Assembly (NCBI GenBank): GCA_963921345.3
Contig: CAWUFE020000001.1
Location: 620,001-684,000 of the forward strand
Reading direction: 5' to 3'
DNA length: 64,000 nucleotides
Origin: Hoeflea_A sp963921345
GTDB taxonomy: Bacteria > Pseudomonadota > Alphaproteobacteria > Rhizobiales > Rhizobiaceae
This document shows, piece by piece, positions 1 through 9,079 of this stretch; position 1 is the stretch's first letter, and every line of letters begins with the position of its first letter. Both the position numbers and the translations under genes were made by a program. The notes beneath the pieces were generated by a model. That model saw only the letters and a program-made list of their open reading frames with translations, did no database searches and was not told where the DNA came from.

Positions 1-938
1 GGGGCGGCGAGCCGAAGCTGGATCATATCGTCATGGATGCGCTGTCAGACCCGTCCGTTGCGGCGCTGGCTTTGCAGGCTGGCGATGTCGATCTCGTGAC
101 CAACTATCCGGAGCCGGACTACGCTGCCTTGAGAGAAAAGGGAGAGGGCCAGCTTTTCGCCAATCCGACGACGCGCCTGTTCTTCTTCCAGGTGCGGACG
201 GCCGACGGTCCTTTGGCCAACGATGCGTTGCGGACCGCCGTATCTCTCGGCCTTGACCGCGAGACCATCGTTGCCGCGTCCCTCAACGGTGTGGGCGGCG
301 AGGTTGCAAACAGCCTGTTTCCGGCCTCCATGGCGTCCTGGGCGAATGCCGGTCTGACGCTTGATTACGATCCGCAAAAAGCCAAGGCGCTGTTGGATGA
401 AGCCGGCATCAAGGATACCAACGGCGACGGCAACCGGGAACTGGACGGCGAGGAAATTTCCCTAAAGATCCGTTCCTATGAGGGCCGGGCCGCTCTGCGT
501 CCGACCCTGGAGATCACGCAGGCACTGCTGCAGCAGATCGGGATCGGTTCGGAAATTTCCATGGCTGAATATGATGCCAACAACGAAGCCCTGAAGGCTG
601 GTGAAATCCATATGCACCTTCAGGCCTGGGGGACCGCGCCGCAGGGTGATCCGGACTATTTCCCGAGCACGCTGGTCGAATCCGGCGTTGGCTATAACTT
701 CTCCGGTTATTCCAACCCTGAACTGGACGATCTTTTGAAAAAGGGCCGCGGAAGTTTCGATGATGACGTCCGGAAGGCGCACTACGATCGCATCCAGGAA
801 ATCATCAACGATGAGCTGCCGCTCATTCCGGTCTTCCACAAGACGCAGGTTTCCGTCGGCAACGGCAATGTGGAGGGATTCAAAATCCACCCGGCGGAAA
901 CCTATCTTGTGACCCCGGATCTGACACTTGCAGAGTGA
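1..938 (+). CDS. ABC transporter substrate-binding protein, family 5 (5'-truncated by window edge)
   Basis: Periplasmic solute-binding protein of a peptide/nickel/opine-type ABC importer. The reading frame is already open at base 3 and shows no start signal, so only the C-terminal ~312 residues are present. An EF-hand-like acidic stretch (DTNGDGNRELDGEE) interrupts the middle, as in many family 5 binding proteins, and the end (IINDELPLIPVFHKTQ) matches the family's usual C-terminal pattern. The stop overlaps the next gene by 11 bases, and two ATPases and two permeases follow, so this is the first visible gene of a five-gene importer operon. The substrate cannot be read from the sequence. Confidence 0.85.
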   Translation, partial: GGEPKLDHIVMDALSDPSVAALALQAGDVDLVTNYPEPDYAALREKGEGQLFANPTTRLFFFQVRTADGPLANDALRTAVSLGLDRETIVAASLNGVGGEVANSLFPASMASWANAGLTLDYDPQKAKALLDEAGIKDTNGDGNRELDGEEISLKIRSYEGRAALRPTLEITQALLQQIGIGSEISMAEYDANNEALKAGEIHMHLQAWGTAPQGDPDYFPSTLVESGVGYNFSGYSNPELDDLLKKGRGSFDDDVRKAHYDRIQEIINDELPLIPVFHKTQVSVGNGNVEGFKIHPAETYLVTPDLTLAE

Positions 939-1731
939 TGCAAACCATCTGCTGAGCCTTGATAGCCTGTCGGCCAATATCGGTCGGCAGGCGATCCTTT
1001 GTGACATCAGCCTGACCATTCGGCATGGCGAGTGTCTCGCCGTCGTCGGCGGTTCCGGTGCCGGCAAGTCGACACTCTTGCGTTGCCTGATGGGGCTGAC
1101 ACGCCCGGCCAGGCCGGTTGCCGGTCGGTTGATGTTCAACGGGCGAACGTTCGATTATGCGGACTCGCGGAAGACGCTGAAGCTAAAGGGCATGGGCTAT
1201 GTCCCACAGAATCCGGACCAGGGGTTCGATCCGCTGAAACGCCTCAAATGGCAGTGGCTCCAGGCCGCTCGCGTGGTCACGGGGCACGCGGATTTTTCCG
1301 AAGCACATCGAAAGCTCCTGGCGGACCTCGGTCTCAAGCCCTTTGGCAATCGTTTTCCCCATGAGTGGAGCCGGGGAATGCAGCAACGACTTCTGTTGGC
1401 GATGGTTCTCATGGGCGAACCGCAACTGTTGATCCTCGACGAACCGACGTCCGCGCTCGATCCCCTGATCGCCGCCCAGGTGCTCCGCGCGGTGATGAAA
1501 TACGCACAGGCGCAGGGCGTCGCCGTTTTGATCGTAACTCATGATCTGGCCCTCGCGGCACGCTACGCGGATCGAACGGCCATCATAAATGCCGGACGCA
1601 TTGTCGAATTCGGCGAGACTTCGGACCTTTTGACACGGCCGCGGTCCGACTATGGCCAGTTGCTCGCCGCCAACCGGGATTGGATGGCGATTGCCGACGG
1701 ACGATCGTCCGGTCCGATTGCCGCAGAATAG
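928..1731 (+). CDS. Dipeptide/nickel-type ABC transporter ATP-binding protein (DppD-like)
   Basis: First ATPase of the importer. Walker A is GGSGAGKST at residues ~41-49, Walker B is LLILDEPTSALD, and the H-loop lies in IVTHDLALAA. The ABC signature is degenerate: WSRGMQQR stands where LSGGQ is usual, which fits an asymmetric pair with the next ATPase. An in-frame stop lies at 922-924 and no ATG is available near the front, so the start is taken as TTG at 928, overlapping the binding-protein stop. At 267 aa it is shorter than canonical DppD (~330 aa) and lacks most of the C-terminal oligopeptide-transporter extension. Confidence 0.85.
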   Translation: MQSDANHLLSLDSLSANIGRQAILCDISLTIRHGECLAVVGGSGAGKSTLLRCLMGLTRPARPVAGRLMFNGRTFDYADSRKTLKLKGMGYVPQNPDQGFDPLKRLKWQWLQAARVVTGHADFSEAHRKLLADLGLKPFGNRFPHEWSRGMQQRLLLAMVLMGEPQLLILDEPTSALDPLIAAQVLRAVMKYAQAQGVAVLIVTHDLALAARYADRTAIINAGRIVEFGETSDLLTRPRSDYGQLLAANRDWMAIADGRSSGPIAAE

Positions 1732-1737
1732 ACTTTC

Positions 1738-2541
1738 ATGCTCTCGGTTGACCGTCTCAGCATTGCCATCGATGGTCATTTCATCCTGGACGATGTTTCC
1801 TTTTCCCTCCAAATGGGCAAAACGCTCTGCATTTCCGGTGAAAGCGGATCTGGCAAGAGCAGCTTGCTCAAAGCTCTCAACGGCCTGATGCCGGCGCGTT
1901 TCGAACAGTTGACCTTTCGCCCCCAAACCGGTTCCGCCATCCTGCAGAAAGGCCGATGGCTTGGTGGTCCCGGGTTGAGCGGCAGCCGTTGGGTGATGCA
2001 GGATCCCATCGCCGCCCTGAACCCGAAACTGCCGCTGGGTGTCTCCATTGGCGAAAGCGTCTTTTCGAAAAACATGTCGCGGGCAGAGCATGACGATGCC
2101 GTTGCGGCGGCTCTTGTCGATGTCGAGTTGCCGCGCGAATTGGCAATGCGGAAACCATCCGAAGTTTCGATGGGACAAGCGCAACGGGCCTGTCTTGCCC
2201 GTGCCCTGATCGCGCGTCCGGAGCTCATATTCTTCGATGAGCCGCTGAGCGCGCTGGACGCAATCGTTCAGAAACAGATCGCCGCAACCATGAAGCGGAT
2301 CCAGCAGCGATATGGCATCACCTTTGTGATCGTGACGCACGATCTCGGATTTGCCGCGGCATTTGCCGATCAAATGCTGGTGCTTTGTAACGGCAAGGTC
2401 GAAGCCTATCAGCCGGCCAGTTCGTTTTTCCAGAACCCGACAAGCCGCTACTGCCGGGATCTCATTCAGGCAGCCAGGGATTTGGGAAGCTTGCAACGGA
2501 CAAGTGCGAGCGGGGATACGCCGGGCGAGGTTCATTCATGA
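1738..2541 (+). CDS. Dipeptide/nickel-type ABC transporter ATP-binding protein (DppF-like)
   Basis: Second nucleotide-binding subunit, 267 aa. Walker A is GESGSGKSS near residue 34, the signature is VSMGQAQR, Walker B is LIFFDEPLSALD, and the H-loop lies in FVIVTHDLGF. It starts six bases after the preceding ATPase, and its last four bases overlap the next permease (ATGA). The paired ATPases energise import through the two downstream permeases. The family assignment is clear; the substrate is not. Confidence 0.86.
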   Translation: MLSVDRLSIAIDGHFILDDVSFSLQMGKTLCISGESGSGKSSLLKALNGLMPARFEQLTFRPQTGSAILQKGRWLGGPGLSGSRWVMQDPIAALNPKLPLGVSIGESVFSKNMSRAEHDDAVAAALVDVELPRELAMRKPSEVSMGQAQRACLARALIARPELIFFDEPLSALDAIVQKQIAATMKRIQQRYGITFVIVTHDLGFAAAFADQMLVLCNGKVEAYQPASSFFQNPTSRYCRDLIQAARDLGSLQRTSASGDTPGEVHS

Positions 2542-3542
2542 CCGGCACATCTCACTTGGCGCGGATTCTCGCATCTCTCGGGAGAAAGCTGTCTGCCCTG
2601 ATCGGCGTTCTGTTCGGTGTGAGCCTGATCACCTTCACGATGAACTTTTTTGCACCGGGAGACAAAGCCGCGGCAATCGCGCATGCCCGCTATCCGGATG
2701 CGCAAGGGTTCCCTCCGGAGATCCTGGAGGGCATACGGCAAGAGTTTTCGCTGAATGAGCCCTTTCTTGTTCAGTTCTTCCAATGGCTTTGGCGTTTCGT
2801 GCGGGGAGATTTCGGCAGCTCCTTCGCATCCAACACTCCGGTTTGGGACATCTTTCTCGCCAACATTTCCGAGACCTTGTCGCTGACGGCGGCTGCGCTG
2901 CTGATTGGCCTGATCGCCGCCTTTTGCCTCAGCGCCGTCTCGGTTTGGCGGCCCGGCAGCCTGTTTGACCGGTTTGCGGTCGCGCTTGCCTCGATCGGCG
3001 CCGCCATGCCCAATTACTGGCTCGGACTTCTGCTGATCCTGTTTTTCGCCGCCTATCTCAACTGGCTGCCGTCCTACGGAACCGGCACATTGGTCCATCT
3101 GGTGCTGCCGGCGCTGACACTGGCCTTTTGGATCACGGCGTCGCAAACCCGGCTTCTGCGAACCTTTTTCCTGGAAGCGAAATCGGCACCCTATATCGAG
3201 ACACTCAGGCTGCGCGGCGTGAGCGAAGGGGAGATTTTCCGGCGGCACATCCTGCGTCACGCCTTCGTTCCCGCGCTGACCATGATCGGGCTCGATGTAG
3301 CCAGTTTGCTGGAAGGCACCATCATCGTGGAGCTGACATTCGCGCGCGGTGGCATCGGCTCGCTGTTGGCGGGAGCGGTGCTCTCGCGGGACTATCCGCT
3401 GATCCTGTTCCTGGTGATGTTCTTTGCGTTCGTTTACGTCCTGATCAACTCGCTGATCGAATTGCTGCAAGATGCGCTTGACCCCAGGTCGTCGCTCTTG
3501 TCCCACCGCAACACCGCTATCGCCGACGAGGCCCGGTCATGA
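2538..3542 (+). CDS. ABC transporter permease, DppB type
   Basis: Inner-membrane permease of 334 aa with about six hydrophobic segments. It opens with the usual N-terminal helix of DppB/OppB/NikB proteins (LIGVLFGVSLITFTMNFFAP), then has a periplasmic loop (~residues 45-100). The cytoplasmic EAA loop is around ETLRLRGVSEGEIFRRHILR, which docks on the ATPase. It overlaps both neighbours by ATGA-type junctions, indicating translational coupling within the operon. Confidence 0.88.
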   Translation: MTGTSHLARILASLGRKLSALIGVLFGVSLITFTMNFFAPGDKAAAIAHARYPDAQGFPPEILEGIRQEFSLNEPFLVQFFQWLWRFVRGDFGSSFASNTPVWDIFLANISETLSLTAAALLIGLIAAFCLSAVSVWRPGSLFDRFAVALASIGAAMPNYWLGLLLILFFAAYLNWLPSYGTGTLVHLVLPALTLAFWITASQTRLLRTFFLEAKSAPYIETLRLRGVSEGEIFRRHILRHAFVPALTMIGLDVASLLEGTIIVELTFARGGIGSLLAGAVLSRDYPLILFLVMFFAFVYVLINSLIELLQDALDPRSSLLSHRNTAIADEARS

Positions 3543-4417
3543 CAGCGGCGAGTTATCCGGATGGTGCCGAGGAAACAAACCTCAGGCGGGAGCTGCACGG
3601 CAGGAGCTTCCAGCGCTTCCTCATCCGTCTCGGAGCCGGTCTGCTCGTGCTGGTCCTGCTTGCCGGTGCCGGATATGCTTTCTCTCCCTATGGGCCCAAC
3701 ACCCCGGATTTCCTCAATCGGCTTTCGCCGCCTTCCGCGGAGCATTGGTTCGGGACAGATCAGCTCGGCCGGGATGTCGCGACCCGGCTCCTCTACGGGG
3801 GCATCTCGTCTATCGGTCTGGCGTTTCTGATCACTTTGGCTGGAGCGATCATCGGCACCGTCGTGGGGCTTGCGGCCGGACATTTCGGGCGACTTGCCGA
3901 TACGACACTGATGCGGGTCACCGACAGTTTTTTTGCCTTTCCGGAACTGGTTGCCGCTGTCACCATCGCCGGCGTCCTCGGACCGAACACGACCAACATG
4001 GTGTTGGCGCTCATTCTCGTCGGCTGGATGAAGTTTGCGCGACTCGTTCGCAGCCTGAGTGTTGAACTGTCGCACCGGGATTTCATCACCCAGGCCAAGC
4101 TGAACGGTTTGCCCTCCTGGCGTATTCTATGGCGGCACATCCTGCCGAATATCGGACCCAGCCTGCTGGTGCTTTGGACCAACGCATGGTCGAGAAGCAT
4201 CTTGGCGATTTCCGGTTTGAGTTTTCTGGGCTTTGGCGTGCAGCCGCCGAATGCGGAATGGGGCGCCATGCTGCTCGACGGCAAGGCCTATATGCAAACG
4301 GCGCCGTACCTCATGATTTTTCCGGGCCTGGCGATCCTTGTCACCGTCTTGGCCATCAACCTCACCGGTGACCGGCTTCGCGATCTCATCGGTGCCAACG
4401 GCGCGGCTTCGGATTGA
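3539..4417 (+). CDS. ABC transporter permease, DppC type
   Basis: Second permease subunit, 292 aa. The N-terminal cytoplasmic tail and first helix precede the conserved motif HWFGTDQLGRDVATRLLYG, diagnostic of DppC/OppC/NikC permeases. An EAA loop (AKLNGLPSWRILWRHILP) and a C-terminal GDRLRD motif follow. It overlaps the upstream permease by four bases and stops two bases before the next start codon. It completes the importer. Confidence 0.88.
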   Translation: MTAASYPDGAEETNLRRELHGRSFQRFLIRLGAGLLVLVLLAGAGYAFSPYGPNTPDFLNRLSPPSAEHWFGTDQLGRDVATRLLYGGISSIGLAFLITLAGAIIGTVVGLAAGHFGRLADTTLMRVTDSFFAFPELVAAVTIAGVLGPNTTNMVLALILVGWMKFARLVRSLSVELSHRDFITQAKLNGLPSWRILWRHILPNIGPSLLVLWTNAWSRSILAISGLSFLGFGVQPPNAEWGAMLLDGKAYMQTAPYLMIFPGLAILVTVLAINLTGDRLRDLIGANGAASD

Positions 4418-4419
4418 CC

Positions 4420-5313
4420 ATGTCAACGGATTTCAAGGGCATCAGCCTGCGCGTTGGCGCCACATTTTTCTTCACGCTGATGGTGCTGTTCGTCAAATGG
4501 CTGTCCGACGAGACCCCCGTCGGTCAGGTCGTGTTTTTCCGAAGCGCCTTTGCCCTGGTGCCATTGGTCCTGTTCCTGATGTGGACCCGGGAGTTTCCCT
4601 CTGGCCTCGCCACCAAACGGCCGGGCGGACATGTCGCCCGATGCGTTCTGGGATGTCTTGCCATGTTCGCAAGCTTTGCAAGCCTGAAATATCTGCCGCT
4701 CTCCCATGCCTCGATCATCGGCTACATGGCCCCCGTTCTGGCGGTGGTTCTGGCTGCAATGCTGCTAAATGAGGCTGTCAGCGGCGCGCGTTGGTTTGGG
4801 GTTCTGTTCGGGTTTTTGGGCATGTTGGTGCTGGTCCTGCCGACAGCTTCGGGCGCCGATATGGATACCGCCTATCTGACGGGGGTTGGCCTTGCCCTGG
4901 CCATGGCCATCCTGACTGCCGGCGCAAAGATCCAGATCCGCAGTCTCGCCCTGACTGAAAATGCCGGTGCCATCGCCTTTTACTTTGCGCTTACCTGCAC
5001 ATTGGCGGGGTTGGCGACATTACCGTTCGACTGGGCTTCGCCGAGCTGGCAGAATCTGGGTCTGCTGATCTGCACCGGATTTGCCGGAGGGATCGCCCAT
5101 ATCTTCATGACGTTGAGCTATCAGTACAGCGAAGTCTCGAAATTGGCCGCCTTCGAGTATCTGTCGCTGGTGTTCGCGGTTATCGCCGACGCCGTCTTCT
5201 TCGACATTCTACCCGACCTCGCCTTCTACGCTGCCGCCGCGTGCATCATCTGTGCAACAGCGGTTGTGGCCTTGAGAGATCGGACACCCAAGGCGCAGGC
5301 CGCTCTTCGCTGA
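4420..5313 (+). CDS. DMT-superfamily transporter with two EamA domains
   Basis: Inner-membrane protein of 297 aa with ten predicted hydrophobic segments in two repeated EamA halves (residues ~8-140 and ~150-285). The family exports or exchanges small metabolites. The ATG at 4420 lies two bases after the preceding stop; a TTG two codons earlier is possible but less likely. Its position right behind the peptide-type importer suggests cotranscription, perhaps to relieve overflow of a product, but no substrate-specific motif is visible. Confidence 0.82.
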   Translation: MSTDFKGISLRVGATFFFTLMVLFVKWLSDETPVGQVVFFRSAFALVPLVLFLMWTREFPSGLATKRPGGHVARCVLGCLAMFASFASLKYLPLSHASIIGYMAPVLAVVLAAMLLNEAVSGARWFGVLFGFLGMLVLVLPTASGADMDTAYLTGVGLALAMAILTAGAKIQIRSLALTENAGAIAFYFALTCTLAGLATLPFDWASPSWQNLGLLICTGFAGGIAHIFMTLSYQYSEVSKLAAFEYLSLVFAVIADAVFFDILPDLAFYAAAACIICATAVVALRDRTPKAQAALR

Positions 5314-5392
5314 ATTGGGCGATCCTGTGCGGGATTGCTGGCGGACGGGGATTGGTCGGCAGATTTATTCGATCGGTGCCGTTCAAAGCAGC

Positions 5393-5422
5393 CCTGGCCG
5401 GCTCGCAACCGAGCCGGCCAGG
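5393..5422. terminator. Hairpin between convergent EamA transporter and acnA
   Basis: A perfect 13-bp stem (CCTGGCCGGCTCG with its complement) closes a CAAC loop between two convergent stop codons. There is no long T-run on either side, only a short TTT on the acnA strand. It probably acts as a bidirectional stem-loop terminator or RNA 3'-end stabiliser. Confidence 0.6.
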
Positions 5423-5435
5423 TATTCAAGCGCCG

Positions 5436-8138
5436 TCAGGCGGCGAGGTCGCGCAGCACCGTTTGCAGGATGCCGCCATTGTTGACGTAGTCGAGCTCGT
5501 CCATGGTGTCGATGCGGCAGATGATCGGAACTTCCTTCACCGTGCCGTCGCCATAGGTCACGACCGCCGTCTTTGTTTCGCGCGGCTGGATGTCGTGCAG
5601 GCCCTCGATGGTAACCAGTTCGTCGCCCTTCAGGTTGAGGCTTTCCCAGGTGGTGCCTTTCTCCAGAATGAACGGGATGACGCCCATGCCGACCAGGTTG
5701 GAGCGGTGGATGCGCTCGAAGGACTGGGCGATGACGGCGCGCACGCCGAGCAGGTTAGTGCCCTTGGCGGCCCAGTCGCGCGACGAACCGTTGCCGTATT
5801 CGACGCCGGCGAAGATGACCAGCGGCACGCCTTCCTGCTTGTAGAGCATGGCGGCGTCGAAGATCGACATCTCCTCCTTCGACGGATAGTGGATCGTGTA
5901 GCCGCCTTCCTTGCCGTTCGGCCCCAGCATGTGGTTGCGGATGCGGATGTTGCCGAAGGTGCCGCGCATCATCACTTCGTGATTGCCGCGCCGCGTGCCG
6001 AACTGGTTGAAGTCGGCGACCTTGACGTCATGGTCCATCAGATAGGCGCCGGCCGGCGACTGGGCCTTGATGGAACCGGCGGGCGAGATGTGGTCGGTGG
6101 TGATCTTGTCGCCGAACAGACCGAGCACCCGGGCGCCTTTGATGTCGGTGATGCCCTGCGGCGTCTTGCCCATGCCGGTGAAGTAGGGCGGGTTCTGGAC
6201 GTAGGTCGATTCCGGATCCCAGGCATAGGTCTGGCCGGCCGGGGCCTGCACCTGCTGCCAGTTCTCGTCACCCTTGAAGACGTCGGCATATTTCGATTCG
6301 AACAGCTCGCGGGTGACGTTCTCGACGATGAACTTCTGGATTTCCTGCGAGGACGGCCAGATGTCCCTGAGGAACACCGGTTTGCCGTCCCGGTCCTCGC
6401 CGATCGGCTCGGTGGTCAGGTCCTTTGTCACCGTGCCGGCCAGCGCATAGGCAACAACCAGCGGCGGCGAAGCCAGGTAGTTGGCCTGCACGTCGGGGGA
6501 AATGCGACCCTCGAAATTGCGGTTGCCGGACAGCACGCCGGCGGCGATCAGGCCCTTGTCGTTGATGGTCTTGGAGACCGGGCCCGGAAGCGGGCCGGAA
6601 TTGCCGATGCAGGTGGTGCAGCCGAAGCCGACCAGGTTGAAGCCGAGCTTGTCGAGATCTTCCTGCAGACCGGAGCGCTTGAGATATTCAGCGACGACCT
6701 GGGATCCCGGCGCCAGCGAGGTTTTCACCCAGGGCTTGGTCTTCAGGCCCTTGGCCAGGGCGTTGCGGGCGAGCAGCCCGGCGCCGATCAGCACCGACGG
6801 GTTCGACGTGTTGGTGCACGACGTGATGGCGGCGATCGCCACGTCGCCGTGACCGAGGTCGTAATCCTCGCCTTCGACGGCGTAACGGGCGTCGGCGCCG
6901 GCGGTCTTGTCGTATTCCTCGGCCAGCGACTTGGCGAAGCCCGCGGCGATGCCTTCCAGCGGAATGCGGCCCTCGGGACGCTTCGGGCCGGCCATTGACG
7001 GCACCACGTCGCCGAGATCGAGCTCCAGCGTGTCGGTGAAGACCGGGTCGGCGGAGCCTTCCTCGCGCCACATGCCCTGGTCGCGGCAATAGGCTTCGAC
7101 CAGCGCGATGCGGTTTTCCTCGCGGCCGGTCTGCTCGAGATACTTGATCGTCTCGCCGTCGACCGGGAAGAAGCCGCAGGTAGCCCCGTATTCCGGTGCC
7201 ATGTTGCCGATCGTGGCGCGGTCGGCCAGCGTCATGTTTTCAAGGCCGGGGCCGAAGAACTCGACGAATTTGGCGACGACGCCCTTCTGGCGCAGCATCT
7301 GCACGACGGTCAATACGATGTCGGTGGCGGTGACGCCTTCCTTCGGCTTGCCGGTCAGGCGGAAGCCGATGACTTCCGGCAGCAGCATGGAGATCGGCTG
7401 CCCGAGCATGGCGGCTTCGGCCTCGATGCCGCCGACGCCCCAGCCGAGCACGCCGAGGCCGTTGATCATGGTCGTGTGCGAATCGGTGCCGACGCAGGTG
7501 TCCGGATAGGCGACCGTGGCGCCGTCGACGTCCTTCGTCCAGACGGCCTGGCCGAGATATTCCAGATTGACCTGGTGGCAGATGCCGGTACCGGGCGGCA
7601 CGACTCGGAAATTGTCGAAAGCCTGCTGGCCCCATTTCAGGAAGCGGTAGCGCTCGCCGTTGCGCTCATATTCCAGTTCGACGTTGCGAGCGAAAGCCTG
7701 CTCGGTGCCGAACTCGTCGACGATTACCGAATGGTCGATGACCAGGTCGACCGGCACCAGCGGGTTGATCTTCTGCGGGTCGCCGCCGAGATGCTGCATG
7801 GCGTCGCGCATCGCTGCCAGGTCGACCACCGCCGGAACGCCGGTGAAGTCCTGCATCAGCACGCGGGCCGGCCGGTAGGCGATCTCCTTGCCGGCGGTGC
7901 CCTTGTCGTTCAGCCACTCGGCGACGGCCTGGATGTCGTCCTTGGTCACCGAACGGCCGTCCTCGTTGCGCAGCAGGTTTTCCAGCAGTACCTTCATGGA
8001 AAAGGGCAGGGCCGCGATGCCGTCGAGGCCGTTCTTCTCGGCCTCCGTCAGGCTGAAATAGGTGTATTCCGCATCGCCCACTTGCAGGGTCTTGCGGCAG
8101 TTGAAGCTGTCGAGTGAAGTCGTCACAGGCGCTCTCAT
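5436..8138 (-). CDS. acnA: Aconitate hydratase A
   Basis: Citrate/isocitrate isomerase of the TCA cycle, 900 aa, full length for AcnA. The three [4Fe-4S] ligand cysteines lie in ITSCTNTSNP and FGCTTCIGNSG. The C-terminal swivel domain carries YGNGSSRDWAAKG. The ATG at 8138 gives MRAPVTTSLDSF; a GTG at 8126 would give the N-terminus more usual in relatives, so the true start may be four codons downstream. It is divergent from ccmA, an arrangement I associate with Hyphomicrobiales chromosomes. Confidence 0.96.
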   Translation of the reverse strand: MRAPVTTSLDSFNCRKTLQVGDAEYTYFSLTEAEKNGLDGIAALPFSMKVLLENLLRNEDGRSVTKDDIQAVAEWLNDKGTAGKEIAYRPARVLMQDFTGVPAVVDLAAMRDAMQHLGGDPQKINPLVPVDLVIDHSVIVDEFGTEQAFARNVELEYERNGERYRFLKWGQQAFDNFRVVPPGTGICHQVNLEYLGQAVWTKDVDGATVAYPDTCVGTDSHTTMINGLGVLGWGVGGIEAEAAMLGQPISMLLPEVIGFRLTGKPKEGVTATDIVLTVVQMLRQKGVVAKFVEFFGPGLENMTLADRATIGNMAPEYGATCGFFPVDGETIKYLEQTGREENRIALVEAYCRDQGMWREEGSADPVFTDTLELDLGDVVPSMAGPKRPEGRIPLEGIAAGFAKSLAEEYDKTAGADARYAVEGEDYDLGHGDVAIAAITSCTNTSNPSVLIGAGLLARNALAKGLKTKPWVKTSLAPGSQVVAEYLKRSGLQEDLDKLGFNLVGFGCTTCIGNSGPLPGPVSKTINDKGLIAAGVLSGNRNFEGRISPDVQANYLASPPLVVAYALAGTVTKDLTTEPIGEDRDGKPVFLRDIWPSSQEIQKFIVENVTRELFESKYADVFKGDENWQQVQAPAGQTYAWDPESTYVQNPPYFTGMGKTPQGITDIKGARVLGLFGDKITTDHISPAGSIKAQSPAGAYLMDHDVKVADFNQFGTRRGNHEVMMRGTFGNIRIRNHMLGPNGKEGGYTIHYPSKEEMSIFDAAMLYKQEGVPLVIFAGVEYGNGSSRDWAAKGTNLLGVRAVIAQSFERIHRSNLVGMGVIPFILEKGTTWESLNLKGDELVTIEGLHDIQPRETKTAVVTYGDGTVKEVPIICRIDTMDELDYVNNGGILQTVLRDLAA

Positions 8139-8328
8139 CTACGTTGTTCACCGAAACTGTCGGACGAACGCCTATGCCGTGCTGAGACACGAGAAAGCCT
8201 GCGGGTGCGGCCATTTCCGCTGTCCGCCCGTGGAGAGCCAACCGCGCGGATTGACCGGATTCCATGTTCGGCGCAAATATGGTGTTCACGCCGACCGCTG
8301 GCGTGGTTGCAGGCCTTATAGATAATTA

Positions 8329-8345
8329 TCTAGAACGGTTCCAGA
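8329..8345. promoter_or_regulatory. Imperfect palindrome resembling an Irr iron-control box
   Basis: TCTAGAA-CGG-TTCCAGA lies in the 287-bp acnA/ccmA divergent intergenic region. It matches 11 of 14 arm positions of the TTTAGAA-N3-TTCTAAA motif bound by Irr in Rhizobiales, as recalled from the literature. Heme- and Fe-S-related genes on both sides make iron control plausible. The rest of 8139-8425 shows no other clear feature. Confidence 0.3.
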
Positions 8346-8425
8346 CAAACTTCGGTCGTAATTGGTGTTTTTTTCGAAAGTGCCGCGCGCATGACCGAAA
8401 AGCCGGGTCAGGAGATCGTTCGCCC

Positions 8426-9079
8426 ATGCGGCTGATTGCCGAAAATGTCAGCGTTGCGCGCGGCGATCATGTGTTCTTTTCCGGCATTTCGTTTGTCCTT
8501 CCGGCCGGCGAGGCGCTGGTCGTCTCCGGCCCCAACGGCGTCGGCAAGTCGACGCTGCTGCGCGTTCTGGCCGGTCTTTTGCCGGATTCGGAGGGCCGGG
8601 TGACGCTGGAAGGCGGCGCTTACGAGCGGGTCGCCGAAGCCAGCCACTATCTCGGTCACCGCAACGGCATGAAGCAGGCGCTGAGCGTCGGCGAGAACCT
8701 CGCCTTCTGGCAGAGTTTCATGCGCAGCGAAGACGGTCGCGCCGCGGTGCCCGACATCGCCGCCGCTACCGAGGCGGTCGGGCTTGCGGGGCTCGAGCAC
8801 CTGCCCTTCGGCTATCTGTCGGCCGGCCAGCAGCGGCGCATGGCCATGGCCCGGCTGCTTCTGTCCTGGCGGCCGGTTTGGATCCTCGACGAACCGACGG
8901 CGGCGCTCGATGCCGGCTCGGTCGATCTCTTCGCCGGCTTGGTTTCGCGGCATCTCGACGATGGCGGCCTGGTGATCGCCGCGACCCATCAGCCGCTCGG
9001 CTTCAAGGATCCGCGAAGCCTGGTGCTGCGGCCGAACGCCGAAGCGGCTTTCTCCGAAGCCGCCGGGGCCAGTCACTGA
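8426..9079 (+). CDS. ccmA: Heme exporter ATP-binding protein CcmA
   Basis: ATPase of the CcmABCD complex, which releases holo-CcmE for cytochrome c maturation. It is 217 aa. Walker A is GPNGVGKST, the signature region is YLSAGQQRRMAMARL, Walker B is VWILDEPTAALD, and the H-loop is in AATHQPLG, as usual for CcmA. The open frame extends upstream to 8264, but the ATG at 8426 gives the family length. Its stop overlaps the ccmB start (TGATG). Confidence 0.94.
   Translation: MRLIAENVSVARGDHVFFSGISFVLPAGEALVVSGPNGVGKSTLLRVLAGLLPDSEGRVTLEGGAYERVAEASHYLGHRNGMKQALSVGENLAFWQSFMRSEDGRAAVPDIAAATEAVGLAGLEHLPFGYLSAGQQRRMAMARLLLSWRPVWILDEPTAALDAGSVDLFAGLVSRHLDDGGLVIAATHQPLGFKDPRSLVLRPNAEAAFSEAAGASH

Noticed and set aside
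5241..6998. A 585-codon open frame on the plus strand antisense to acnA
   Set aside because: It mirrors acnA codon structure in GC-rich DNA, shows no family motifs and overlaps an unmistakable aconitase.
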